Below, in pieces: positions 8,657 through 20,000 of a DNA stretch of 25,893 nt; within the stretch, counting starts at the first letter, position 1, and the number at the start of each line of letters is the position of its first letter. The notes beneath the pieces were generated by a model that was not told where the DNA came from, did no database searches, and saw nothing but the letters and a program-made list of their open reading frames with translations. Location: the NCBI GenBank assembly GCA_009733575.1, contig ML770006.1, positions 1 through 25,893 on the forward strand, in the 5' to 3' direction. This stretch comes from Gymnopus androsaceus JB14 (taxonomy: Eukaryota > Basidiomycota > Agaricomycetes > Agaricales > Omphalotaceae). The position numbers and the translations under genes are program-made.

Positions 8657-11600
8657 GGCTCCCTCAGTAATGATCTCTTAGGTCTAGACGTCAGCAATGT
8701 ATCTTCTGTAGCGTCTACCAGCGAAACCGAAGAAAACAACGCGTTTAAACCAAATGGTCTCTTGGGTGCAGGGCAGATTAGTGCGTGTTCATTCACTTTG
8801 ATCACAGCTCAGCTAACAATTATCCTCCGTTAGCATCTTCATCTTCATTTACGCCCAATGGTCTGCTTTCACCGACATCGCCATTCGAGGCAGAATCCGA
8901 CTTTCCATCTTTACCTCGAAACCTCATCGACATCAGCCGATCTTCTACACGAACAACTACAACTTCATCCTCCACGGTTATCCGGGCCACAAGTTTCGGT
9001 GGGAAAACTCTCCTTCTGCGACGTAAACTTGCAACTTCAGCACGACGCGTTAGTTCCCTACCTTCATCGCGTTCCGCTGCATATTAACAACCCATGTAGA
9101 AACTCGCTGCTGCTACTCAAGGACGCAAAATCACAAATCTTCTGGATGTGCCATTTCATAGACTGATGGACGAAAAGATAAAGCTAAAGAGCTCAGTCGC
9201 GAGCCGTGAGTTTGTTTACTTCTTCCTGCAAATCTTCCCTAAATATGTCGATTAGCTACCGAGCCCCTCAATCCAGCAATTCATCCTATGGACCTGATGA
9301 CACGCTATGGGTGGATCGTTATCGTCCAAAAACATTTACGGATCTCATGGGCAACGACCGAGTAGCACGAGAGGCACTGGAGTGGCTCAAGCAGTGGGAC
9401 AAGTGTGTTTTCGGGAAGAGTAAAGGCAAGAAAAGACGAAGGGATGAGGAAGAGAACTTTGACGCGAATGACCCGCATCAGCGACCTAAACAAAGAGTAC
9501 GTGCGTGCCATCTGTAACTCAAGTTCTACCTAATCTTTTGATACAGATACTGCTTTTATCTGGACCTCCAGGCCTCGGTAAAACAACCCTTGCCCATGTT
9601 ATTGCAAAACAAGCTGGTTATGAGGTGATGGAGATTAATGCGAGGTAGGAAGCGTCCATCATTGATCTCGAAGTGTTTCCGCTCATAACAGTAATACAGT
9701 GATGCACGGTCAGGTCAAATTGTCGATGATCGCATACGACCGATGCTCGAAACGGGATATACAGTGAAAAGCAGCAAACCCGTACTCGTCATCATAGATG
9801 AAATCGACGGTGCTACTGGTGCCGGGACAATGTATGACTAGCTTCAACGTTGATGTAACTCTTTGACTAACGTTTCATAGTCTAGCAGCTTCATACATAA
9901 ACTCGTCCAGCTCACGCAAGACAGAGCACGGAAGAAAGGTTGGTGATTATTGTGTTTTTTTGTTAAATACGCTCTAAACTGTTCCACTTTACAGGCCGCT
10001 CCAGCCAACCAGGAGAGAAGCGAACCATTCTACGGCCAATCATATGCATATGCAATGACATCAACGCGTCCTCTCTCGCAAAACTGCGTCCCCATGCAGC
10101 CCAGCTTCGATTTCAGAAACCGGCCGACGTGCATACTGTGAAACGCTTACGCGAAATATGTATCATCGAGGGTCTCAAGGCTGAAACGAGAGCTCTTTCT
10201 ACACTTGTCGCTGTTGCAAAGGGAGATTTAAGAGGTTGTCTAAACACTCTTCAGGTAAGTTTCGTGTCCTCGATTTTTCGAAACGTCTGAGACTGATATC
10301 CTCTAGTTCATCAACTCCCGGAACGAAGAAGTCACTGAAGCTGTTGTGCGTAATTCTACGAAAGGGATGAAGGAGGCGGAAAATTCCATCGCATCAGCAC
10401 TCAATAGTTTGTTCACGCCCTTGTCCAAGAAGAGGGCTAAAGAGCTGGGACTCAATGACGAGGCTGAGACACGCTATGTCAGTCGTCTCAGCCATGAAGT
10501 AGATGCATGTGGCAAGGACAGTGCAATCGCTATTGGTGAGCTCCTTTTAACGGTCTCATAACGACAGGGTACTAACAGGGACCTTTCTTCTAGGATGTTT
10601 CTTGCACTATGCCACTCTTCGACGACACGATGCGAATTTCTCGAGATTTGAAAAGGCGAACGAGTGGCTGATGACGTTCGATGCGTTGTCTGCTGCGATG
10701 TACAATGATGGGGACTTTGCTTTGAGCCCTTACCTACCGTACATGCTTGTGCCCTTTTACCCACTTTTTCAAGAGCGTGGTGCTCCGAGAATTGAGCGGG
10801 GACAGGAGGATTGGGACGTACGTGCTGATAATCTTGTACTACTGAATTTATCCTGATTCTAGTTCTTTAGAACCTTCAACTCACGAAAACCAACGAGGAA
10901 ATCTATAAATCGCTCGGAAGATGTCTACAAACCGCCAGCACGCGACACGGAGGAGATTTCCGGCACCTTGGAAACTCCCCCATCCTGCAGTTGGAGTTTG
11001 CGCCGTACATCAATAGGATTATCTCTCCGCAGCTCAGACCGGTATGTTTGCTGCCTGGTGAGGATCTTTCAGTCTGACTCTTGTTTCCCTAGATCAATGG
11101 CCAGCATGTGCGGCCAGAAGAGCGCGTTCTAATGTCTCGTCTAGTTGATATCCTGGCTACCCTTGAACTACGTTTCGTACAAGAGCGTGCAGAGGATGGG
11201 CAGTTGACGTATCGTATAGATCCGTGAGTAGTGTTTCAAATTATTCCTTTCTGTTTTCCTTACTCTCGCTACAGACCTGTAGATGTGTTTGTGACGTACG
11301 ATGGCAAGCGAGCCTCCGATATCACTATTTCGAGGTATGCGGTGAGGCATCTCGTCGCACAAGAGGTGAGTCGTGTTTTTTCATAGCGTTGCTCGAGGTA
11401 TCGAGCTTGATTTCTTCTCCCCACAGGTTGATGCGCGTCTGGCTTCTCGTCAAATTCCAGATATAATTGAGAAAGGACCTGGGAAGCAATCCAGCTTTTT
11501 CGGCGGGTGAGTGCTCTCTCGTTGCTCTACGATTGTAGGAAGACTAACTGTGAATTATGCAGAGCGAAAAGCAAGACAAACAACGATGCGACCTCGTCAA

Positions 11601-11917
11601 CTCAAGATGACAAGCCCTCTCCCGGGAAACGACCCCGTACGGATGTGGCTGCATACATTGATATCGCTGATAGGGTAAGTCTCTAGGCAACTTCTCCCTT
11701 GTGTCCATCCCACTTACCTCGATTCCTTTGTTCCTAGCCACCGGTGGACTTTTTCGGGCGCCTCGTTCAACCTACGAACAAAAAGCCCAAATCAGGTGCT
11801 CGGGGCACCAACCCTTTGAAGGACACCGTCGCCCAAAAGTTTAACATCAGCTTCAAGTACAAAGAGGGAAACTCGGCTGCTGTACGCAAGGCAGTCAAAG
11901 TGTCCTCTTTTCTGTAA
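8657..11917 (+). CDS. CTF18: Ctf18, large subunit of the alternative RFC clamp loader
   Basis: Ctf18 with Rfc2-5, Dcc1 and Ctf8 loads PCNA in the nucleus for leading-strand synthesis and sister-chromatid cohesion. Exons: (8657)-8780, 8834-9048, 9100-9209, 9256-9496, 9547-9644, 9700-9831, 9886-9938, 9995-10254, 10307-10535, 10594-10817, 10871-11041, 11093-11223, 11275-11365, 11427-11506, 11563-11674, 11738-11917. All phases agree and give about 816 residues after the upstream stop; yeast and human homologues have about 740 and 975. Landmarks are [12 protein letters not shown] (exon 3), [14 protein letters not shown] (exon 4), Walker [11 protein letters not shown] (exon 5), Walker [12 protein letters not shown] (exon 6), [17 protein letters not shown] (exon 7) and the conserved C-terminus [17 protein letters not shown]. 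The intron after exon 3 needs a GTTTGT donor at 9210; the nearby GTGAGT would break frame. No ATG is found for the first exon, because an in-frame TAA sits at 8654-8656. Confidence 0.93.
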
Positions 11918-12585
11918 ATCGCTACAGTACCTTCGAAAAAAAATTGCATTTTTATCTGGATTATGTATTATAATGATTTACAGGCTATGTTACTGTAACC
12001 GAGTAATCGATGGGACCTTAACCGGTCGTATTTCTTGCTTTGACTTGCCTTATTCGCCACGGCTATACACAGCCTCGCTCGTAGCAAGTCGTACTTAATA
12101 AGTTGATGTACAGTTGTCTCTCATAACCGATAGCGCTTCGTCAAGGTCCAAAGGTATGGGTTATGAAGGTGTATAGGTGTAGAGAACGAGATTTGTTTTG
12201 GCCTCAATAGCTCGAAACGCATTTCTTAAATTTGTATCCTCCTAGTATCTTTCTGAGTGTGTTAGACACAAAAATAAAGCATCTAGCATGCATACTGACT
12301 ACTTAGAACTAAGATAATTGGTAATTGCAGTAGCTACCATTGAAAAGCTCTTCTCTAACCTTCTTTGATGTATGTAAAATGTTCAATTGAGCCAGAATTT
12401 GCTGATTCAGACTTCCTGCCTTGTCCTGCTCATTGCTTTCCACATGTTGATGTTTGTGACAAGCATTTTGGCACAGAGTTACTTTATATCATGTTGATAT
12501 GCCAATTTTTCAGCTAAAGCTGAAACTGTACAGAATTGATAATCCTAGATTCTGTATTATACTCAATATGGTTATACCAAGAACT
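11918..12585. other. Intergenic DNA downstream of CTF18
   Basis: This stretch holds the CTF18 3' flank, then AT-rich sequence without a gene. I see no clear polyadenylation signal of the AATAAA type near the stop; AATAAAGC at about 12273 is some 350 bp away. Confidence 0.4.
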
Positions 12586-12597
12586 ATAGTGAGCCTA

Positions 12598-13527
12598 GGG
12601 GAGGCCCTTGATCTCATACCACCACCATCTCATAAAATTCCCACGCTCTGTGTAGCCTTTTTTTTCTGCTGCTGCTGGCTGTTTCTTGAGCAAGGGATGG
12701 GCTATAGCTGCATCCTGCACTACACACAGAAGATTAGCCACCTTCAATCAGCAGGATAGCTCATTAGCTTAAACTCTACCTCTCAAGAGAGGCTCCGAAA
12801 TGGCAGAAACAGGTGGATTCTGCTTCCTAGCTTTGGATTACCTTTCAGTGGCAGTGGTAACCCTTGGACCACTCATTCTTCTCCCCAACCAAACATTATC
12901 TCTTCAACTGCATGCACTCCTCTGCCTTTTGTGCCATGTTCTCCATCTGTATCCTGACTCAAGCCACTCTTTCAACTCTGGGTATTGGGCCCATGGCAGC
13001 TGTTTGGGAGGCCACTCACAATCTGTCCAGCACATTCACTGCAGGCACATCAGAAGCTCTTGCCAAGAGCTAGAGGAACATTTGTACCCCCCTATGAGGC
13101 ATGGCTTGGGACACCAAAAAATGAGTCACATGATGCTGCCAAGGGATATATCACTGCACTGAGGCAGTGTGTGCCCATCTTCTTGCTATACAAAGAACCT
13201 TGGGAAGGGAAGAGAGGAAGGGGATTATGGAGAATGGGGGGAATGTGGGAAGGGAGAGGGTGTCTTGGCTTTGGAGAATTTTGTGATTTTCATTCTTTCC
13301 TATTTAACCTTTGCATGAGCATGAGGGTAAGATAACACCCAGCTCCTGTGCACACTAACCTCCCACAGGAACCACCTTCTTCACCTGCACTCTTTATGCA
13401 CTATCACAGGAACACCACACTTTATATGTTCAGAAAATTATATATATGGACTACTCTATAGTTAGACATATGTGCATCATAAGTTAGTTACTTCATGCAC
13501 AATAAAATGACCTCAAAAAAAAAAAAA
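12598..13527 (+). mobile_element. Poly(A)-tailed retroposed sequence with 12-bp target duplication
   Basis: The 930-bp insert ends with AATAAA (13501-13506) and a 14-A tract (13515-13528). It is bounded by ATAGTGAGCCTA at 12586-12597 and again at 13528-13539, with one A shared with the tail. This is the mark of LINE-machinery retroposition on the plus strand. The body has overlapping short frames in all three plus frames (for example 12800-13162 and 12985-13335), none of which looks like a known protein. It may be a processed copy of a transcript, a SINE or a 5'-truncated LINE. A weak tRNA-like A box (GGATAGCTCATTAGCTT) lies at about 12754. Confidence 0.75.
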
Positions 13528-13539
13528 ATAGTGAGCCTA

Positions 13540-14326
13540 TGCTGATAGTTGAAGTCTATTGAGAGTCTATTGTACTCTAGAGATTGCAGAGTGATGGTAC
13601 ATGTTAATGGTATCTCACTTAACTTCATGAATGCATCTCATTCCAAGTCCTATGCATTGTATGGTGTAGCAAGTCAAGCTCAGTGGATACCAAGTTGATG
13701 AGTGAGGCTATTCCAAGCCCACATATAATTATTACTAGGCTAGACAATCAAAAGACATACCCAAGGGATTGAAGTTTCCAAGGCAGCACTTGGTGCAGCC
13801 CAATGAGTTGGTTATACAAAATTTACAATGTTCTGCTGAGATGCAAACTCTTGACTAGATGAAAGCTTGCCTAGGTGGAATGTCCAGTAACTCTGGCCCA
13901 GAGCTGCCATGATGAATGAAAACACTCCCATAATGTCATAAGTCTCTTGACCAAGATGATAAAAGCAACATGGATGACAGAATCATCTAGGCAAGTTAAA
14001 CTCTCTGAGACCAAATATTGTACTAGCTGGAGGTCCAAGGCTCAGTTAGGACTCCAAGGCTCATGTGATTAATGGTGTGTCATTGGGTTGCACATTGCCA
14101 GAGGGTGCCAAGGTATACCTGCCATAGCATCACCAACGTGCCCACCTGATCAACCTCATTGCAATCACTCTTAGAGCAAGGAATGACTAGGAATAATTCC
14201 TGTCCAAGCTTCAGTGTTCCAAGATCCATGTGCTACAAGGCATCTAGCAAGCATCTAGGCTTGAGTCCACATGGAACTAGGCATAATGTCTAGCTCACTA
14301 TTAGCAAGGCAAAGATAGATATACTT
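13540..14326. other. Intergenic, AT-rich DNA poor in CpG
   Basis: I can support no gene. The sequence has very few CpG dinucleotides and resembles old repeat DNA, but no termini or duplications are evident. A short direct repeat (GTCTATTGAGAGTCTATTG) lies at about 13554. Confidence 0.4.
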
Positions 14327-14614
14327 CATCAGCAAAACCTGGATAATTGCCATAGCTGTTATAGCAAGCCATAGCAAGCCATAGCAGCCATAGAACTATG
14401 AACTGCTATGAGTTGCTATGGGTAGCTATGAGCTACTATGGACTTCCCAAATTATATTTCCTGTTGACAGATGTCATGCTCTATAGCAATCCATAGCAGC
14501 CCATAGCAGCCCATAGCTCTGGATGGATGGGGACCTTGCTATGGGTGCTATGGGTGCTATGAGTGCTGGATAGCACTATCCAGTGCTATCCAGTTCACCC
14601 AGGTTTTGCTGATG
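14327..14614. mobile_element. Small TIR element packed with CCATAGC palindromes
   Basis: CATCAGCAAAACCTGG (14327-14342) has its exact reverse complement at 14599-14614, and TT flanks both sides. Between them lie two clusters, 14349-14442 and about 14480-14595. Each runs from several CCATAGCA-type words into several TGCTATGG-type words, so each can fold into a hairpin. It contains no gene. It looks like a short non-autonomous, fold-back-like element; the superfamily is unknown. Confidence 0.6.
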
Positions 14615-14900
14615 TTCCAAGGGCTGTTCATGGAATGTTTTCAAACACCATAGAACTTCACCAAGTCATAAATTTGGAAGACATGCACAGTTTCCAAGGC
14701 AAAATAAAGTGACTTGAGTTCATTTAGGACCAAATTCCAATCATTACCATTCTGAGTTATGAATTTCCCCAAGATTAGGTGTGCCGAGATGATTTATTGA
14801 GGAAGATTATTTATTATTTTACATATGGACATGTCTTGATCTCTTTCATATTATTGCTTTGTTTTAGTATTTTCCCGAGATGTACCAGTATATAAGGGTA
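14615..14900. other. AT-rich flank of the gypsy insertion
   Basis: No gene is visible. The last part (about 14860-14905) has CCAGTATATAAGGG, a TATA-like box, interrupted by the gypsy insertion. The sequence continues at 23572 after the element and its 5-bp duplication. Confidence 0.4.
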
Positions 14901-14905
14901 GCTAC
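14901..14905. repeat. Target site duplication, left copy
   Basis: GCTAC here matches GCTAC at 23567-23571, just outside the other LTR. The perfect 5-bp duplication defines the insertion of the Ty3/gypsy element. Confidence 0.85.
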
Positions 14906-15362
14906 TGTTATGAACATTCTTATCTTATCAAATATATGGTATTATCTCTTATCATTTTCCTTTATTTAACCTTATATATCTATATAAGCGCACGCTTGTC
15001 TAGACGCGCAGCTATACTAATTAGGTTCTGTCAATCAGAGTATGATCGTTTCCGATCATAACACATGCTAGCATGTCCATACTTGTACAATTGACCTATC
15101 ATTACTTATTGTTGTTTACTTGTTGTCTTTCATTGTTTCATGCATTGTTACCACACGGTTAGGGTATAGGGTATAGGGCTTAGGGTTCATACTTTAGTAT
15201 ATATAGTAGTTGTAGCTATAGTTTAGTCCTTAGCTTCAATCTTGTCAATATCTCCTAGTTCTCAATATCATCTTCTTCTCTTTTCCTCATTGTTTGTCTC
15301 TTTGCCTAAGTCAGAAGTTGTGACGCCTGGTACCTTGTGTTGTGGGGAACTAGTTGCTGACA
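14906..15362 (+). repeat. 5' LTR of the gypsy element
   Basis: The 457-bp LTR begins TGTTATGAAC and ends GCTGACA. It has a TATA-like TATATATCTATATAAG at about 14974. It matches 21446-21577 joined to 23240-23566. It also contains GGTTAGGGTATAGGGTATAG, a telomere-like run, at about 15158. Confidence 0.9.
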
Positions 15363-15981
15363 GAAGATTGAAGCTGCTCTCTTCCACTTGTCACGGATTG
15401 TTGCTTGTCGTTGATACTGGTCGACAGTATTCTTTGACATCATTGTGATTTCTTGCTATTCAAGATTTCACGTTTTGTATTCCATGCTACGCAATCATAA
15501 TTCTCTCATCCTGCACACTATGCTCACCGTTCTACCAACCTTTTGCCTTACAGATCTTTGCACCCAATTAGACTTATAAATGCCTATAGTACAACATGAG
15601 TAATGTTGAGTCTGACTCGTAGTACTGGCAGTTGAAAGCTTTTGACTGATAACCAATCTTCAGAGAGGGGTCATAGCGCACGGAACATTGCTCCATTCCT
15701 AGTCGGAGAGCCATGTTAAGTCAGCAAGACAAGTACAAGGACTATTTGTGAACACTCTTCACACGACCTTTATGTATTTGCGTTATATTCACTTTATCAC
15801 ATTCCCATTCCTCCACCTTTCTATTTCTTTTATTTTCCTTTTCATCATTCTATATTCTGAGAGTTGTTGATCACATTCACCTCTCACCATTCTGGATCGA
15901 ACAACCTATTGAGCTCGTAACTCCAGGCCCCCTACTCCATCCGACCAATCCACAACTCCTCCATCCACATCCACATCCACC
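15363..15981 (+). other. Gypsy 5' leader between LTR and gag
   Basis: This is untranslated leader sequence. I do not recognise a standard tRNA primer-binding site directly after the LTR (GAAGATTGAAGCTGC). A self-priming mechanism or mutation of the site are both possible. Confidence 0.5.
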
Positions 15982-16975
15982 ATGTCTGAACCCAAGCCAA
16001 TATCCCTACCACTTTGACCAATCCCCAAACTATTCCTGATCCCACCCCAGAACAACTCGCTGCATTTCTCATACGCGAAGGATGGACTGTAACACGTCCA
16101 GGGACAGAATCCACAACTTCCACAAATGGAAAGTCTCTCTTAAAGGAACCTCCGATGTTTAAAGGAGACAAAGAGAGCTTTCAAGAATGGAAGCAAAAAT
16201 TAATTGCTTGGGTTAATGACCCAAAAAACAAGATACGTTCAGACAATGAATGTATCAATGTCGCAATCTCCTACATGGAAGGAGAGAAAGTATGGGACTG
16301 GGTTGAAAACCAGTACAACAAATTCTACTCTGATGAAGAAGGAACATGGAATATGACTTGGGACTATTGAAAAGACTCAGCAGCAGATACCTGGATACGG
16401 CAAGACATGCCAATGCCAGGGAGAAATTTGAGAGAATTTGTCAAGGAAAAGATGAAACCGTAGCAGTGTTTTTTGAACGCTTCAAAGTACTAGTTAGCAC
16501 TGCAGAATATGCAGAGGACAATGCGCACGTCCTGCAAAAAATAACATGTGCAATCAATAAATCAATTATTGACAGTATCTATAGTGTCAGAATCTTACCC
16601 GACATGTTCAATGGCTGGAAGAAAAGGTGTGTCAACCTCGACGATCTTTGGAGAAGGAGAAACAATGAGACAAAGCAATGGGGCTTCGGGAGTCAGTGGT
16701 ACTCCAACCTGAAAACCACTCCCCAGGTGCAGGCATCACAACCTCATCAACAAGATGGCACTGGCATTACTTACAGAGGGAGTGGTCAACCCATGGAGTT
16801 GGATCGAGGCAGGGTACAAGGCCCATTCAAGTGTTTTGGGTGTGGACAACCTGGACACATGAAGAGGGATTGCCCCAATAAACAAGAAACAATACGTCAG
16901 GCATTCACAACATTGAACAAGGAAGATCAAGCAGAACTTGGGAAGCTCTGGGGTTTTGTGAAGTCTCAACAGTGA
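15982..16975 (+). pseudogene. gag: gag, frameshifted
   Basis: Gag is the capsid and nucleocapsid protein of the element. The likely start is the ATG at 15982 (MSEPKPIS). That frame ends at a TGA (16015), while the following frame continues as TNPQTIPDPTPEQLAAFL, so one base appears lost near 16013-16015. A second slip lies at about 16366-16370: TWDY is followed by a stop, and the next frame resumes at LKRLSSRYLDTARH. The capsid-like part includes MFKGDKESFQEWKQKL and AREKFERICQG. A CCHC zinc knuckle (CFGCGQPGHMKRDC) lies at about 16833-16874. It ends at the TGA at 16973-16975. Confidence 0.85.
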
Positions 16976-17086
16976 ATACAGGTCCTGTTGAGTCTCAGTC
17001 AGTTTCGGACATGGACAGTTCTATATATGTAGATAGCAGTATTTTGTACACAATAAATACACCCGAATCTACTCCCATTTTGCCAT

Positions 17087-20000
17087 CTCCAAAAAAAGAC
17101 TGAAAACCCTGTAAGGTTTGCTCTGAATTCTTCAGAATGGCTGGTTAATTGCATACAGACATCGAACAACTCTCAAGCAATCAGGGAATTACGGACTTGG
17201 GTTCCCAAAAACTGACAACAAGAAATAACGGATCAAATGGTAACGGAAATAAGGAAATTGTCAGTACCTGATGCAATTGAAGCAGTCAATAACTTCAAAT
17301 GTAAACATTTTGTAAGAGGTACAAAGGGCAAAGACCTTAAACTATTGGTCATAATCAAAGACATCACGAAAGGCAATCAAATAGAAGTAGACACACTTCT
17401 AGATTGTGGAGCAACCAGATCATGTATCAATAAGGAATTTGTTGAGAAACATAACATCCTGATCAAAAAACTCCCAATCAAAATTGCTGTATATAATGCT
17501 GATGGTACTTTAAATGCCAGCGGATCAATCAAAGCAATGGCAGAAGTTCGTTTAGTCATCAGGGACCATGTGGAGAGAATAGAATTCGGAGTTACCAATC
17601 TTGGGAACACTGATATCTTCATTGGTCTTGATTGGCTTAGAGAACATAACCCTAGCATAGATTGGACAAACTCTACTGTTACATTTGATTGTTGTCCCAC
17701 TTGTTGCGGCTATATCCCTTGGTGGCTAAATCCAGAAGAAGGAACCTCCCTCAACCATCTAGAAGAAGGGGAGAGACTTTTCATATTCGACTGGGAAGGT
17801 TATATCAAAGATCATGGACACATACGAGCTACGTCAGAATCCTCTACAGCAGACCAATACGTTAAAGAACACCCTGCTGTATTCAATAAACAAGGATTCA
17901 ACAAACTTCCTAAATGGAGACCATGGGACCATGCCATTGAACTTACACCTGGTTCTAATCCTGTAGACTGTAAAGTGTACCATTTGAATCTTGATGAACA
18001 AAAGGCATTAGATGAATTCTTAGAGGAAAATCTACAATCAGGATGTATTCGTCCATCAAATTCTCCAATGGCCTCACCTTTTTTCTTAACAAAGAAAAAA
18101 GATGGTGCTTTACAACTAGGGTTTTAAGGTCCAATTCAATGAACTGCAAATAAACTGTGAATTGCATTGGATTGCACTGGAAAATGCACTGCTGAAGGCT
18201 GCACTGATGCACAGTTTAAATCAGTGCCAGTTCATGATGCATTCAATTGTTGAAAATTATTTAAACTGCCTTGCATCAGTTTAAATCTGTGCAAATTAAT
18301 ACTAATACAAACAGAGCTTTGAGTACTCTTATCATACTGACATTACATTTCCAACAGTATATACATGATGAACAGGACATTTACCACCTGGGTTGGCATT
18401 GTTATGTTGAGATACTCTATCTTTAGATGTAAGAATGATCAGTTCAAGCCAGTTTAAATTGTGAATTGCATTGAACTGCACTGAAAAATGCACTGCTAAA
18501 GATTGCACTGATGGACCATTTAAACCAGTGCCAGTTTACAGTTCATCCAGGTTTCAAAAAACCTTGCACTGGTGCAATTCATGATTCATTGAAAATTTAA
18601 CAAATAAACTGAATTGCATTGGACCTTAAAACCCTATTTACAACCAGTTCAAGATTATTGAAAGCCCAACAACATGACAATTAAAAACCGTTATCCACTT
18701 CCTCTGATCCAAGAACTAATTGATAAGCTAAAGGATGCCAAGGTTTTTACGAAGATGGACATTCAATGGGGATACAACAATATCCGAATCAAAGATGGTG
18801 ATGAATGGAAAGCTGCATTCAGGACTAATCGAGGATTATTTGAACCAACAGTTATGTTCTTTGGTCTCACAAACTCTCCCGCGACATTTCAAGCATTTAT
18901 GAATCACATCCTGAAACATCTCATTGATGAAGGACATGTAATTGTATATATGGATGATATCCTTGTATTCACAAACACCATTGAGGAACATTGCCATATT
19001 GTACATGAAGTCCTTAAAATCCTTGAAGAAAATGGTCTTTATCTCAAACTGGAGAAGTGTACATTCGAGTCACCCCATGTCAATTATCTTGGTATCATCG
19101 TCAGAAATGGACAAGTGAAAATGGACCCAAAGAAAGTTGAAGCAGTCAAAGACTGGCCAGTCCCAAAGAAGAAACGTGATATACAATCCTTTTTAGGATT
19201 CTGTAACTTTTTTAGATGCTTCATTCGAGGGTTCAGTCACGTTGCTAGACCTCTTAGCAAACTCACTGGAAACGCGGAATGGTCATAGGGTCCTGAAGAG
19301 TTCCAAGCCTTTGAAACTCTAAAGACAAGAATCGCTGAAGACATCACACTAGTAATTCCCCTAGACAATGGGAAATTCCAAGTGGAAGCAGATTCATCTG
19401 ACTTTGCCAATGGTGCTGTACTATCCCAACAGGTTGATGGAAAATGGAAACCGGTAGCCTTTAGATCTTGTTTTCTCAATGATGTTGAACGTGACTACGA
19501 GATTTACAATAAAGAGATGATGGCTATCATGGATTCACTATTGGAATGGCACCAGTACCTCATGGGCACCAGAGAACCATTTGAAATATGGACCAATCAC
19601 CAGAATCTCCAATACTTCTGTAAACCCCAGAAACTTAATCAACAACAAGCACATTGGGTTACAGAACTATCCGAGTATGAATTCATTCTTCATCACAAAC
19701 CAGGCACTTCTATGGGAAAAGCAGACACTTTGTCAAGGATGACAAACCTTGAGACAGGGGTGAATGACAACAAAGACATTATTGTTCTAAAACCTGAGCT
19801 TTTCATCAATATAATCCATGAAACTGAGAGTCCAGAAGACGCCATAATTGACAAAATCAAAAAATATGTCAACAACATGGACAAATTGGTAATTGAAGCT
19901 CTAAATGGAAAGGACAAATACTGGGTTAACAAACATGGTGGAATTGTTACATGGAAAAATTGCATTTACGTCCCAAAGAATCAAGAGTTACGAGGAGAGA

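Noticed and set aside
10474..10764. 96-residue minus-strand frame in CTF18
   Set aside because: It is a shadow of CTF18 exons that match conserved clamp-loader sequence on the plus strand.
12800..13335. Overlapping frames of 116-120 residues
   Set aside because: Three overlapping frames with low-complexity or odd composition lie inside a retroposed, poly(A)-tailed insert. None is recognisable.
14349..14600. Possible CRISPR-like array of CCATAGC words
   Set aside because: The repeats are 7-9 bp, lack regular unique spacers, and occur in inverted orientation. The host is a eukaryote.
15242..15448. 68-residue frame in the LTR and leader
   Set aside because: It spans the 5' LTR end and untranslated leader, and has no family signal.
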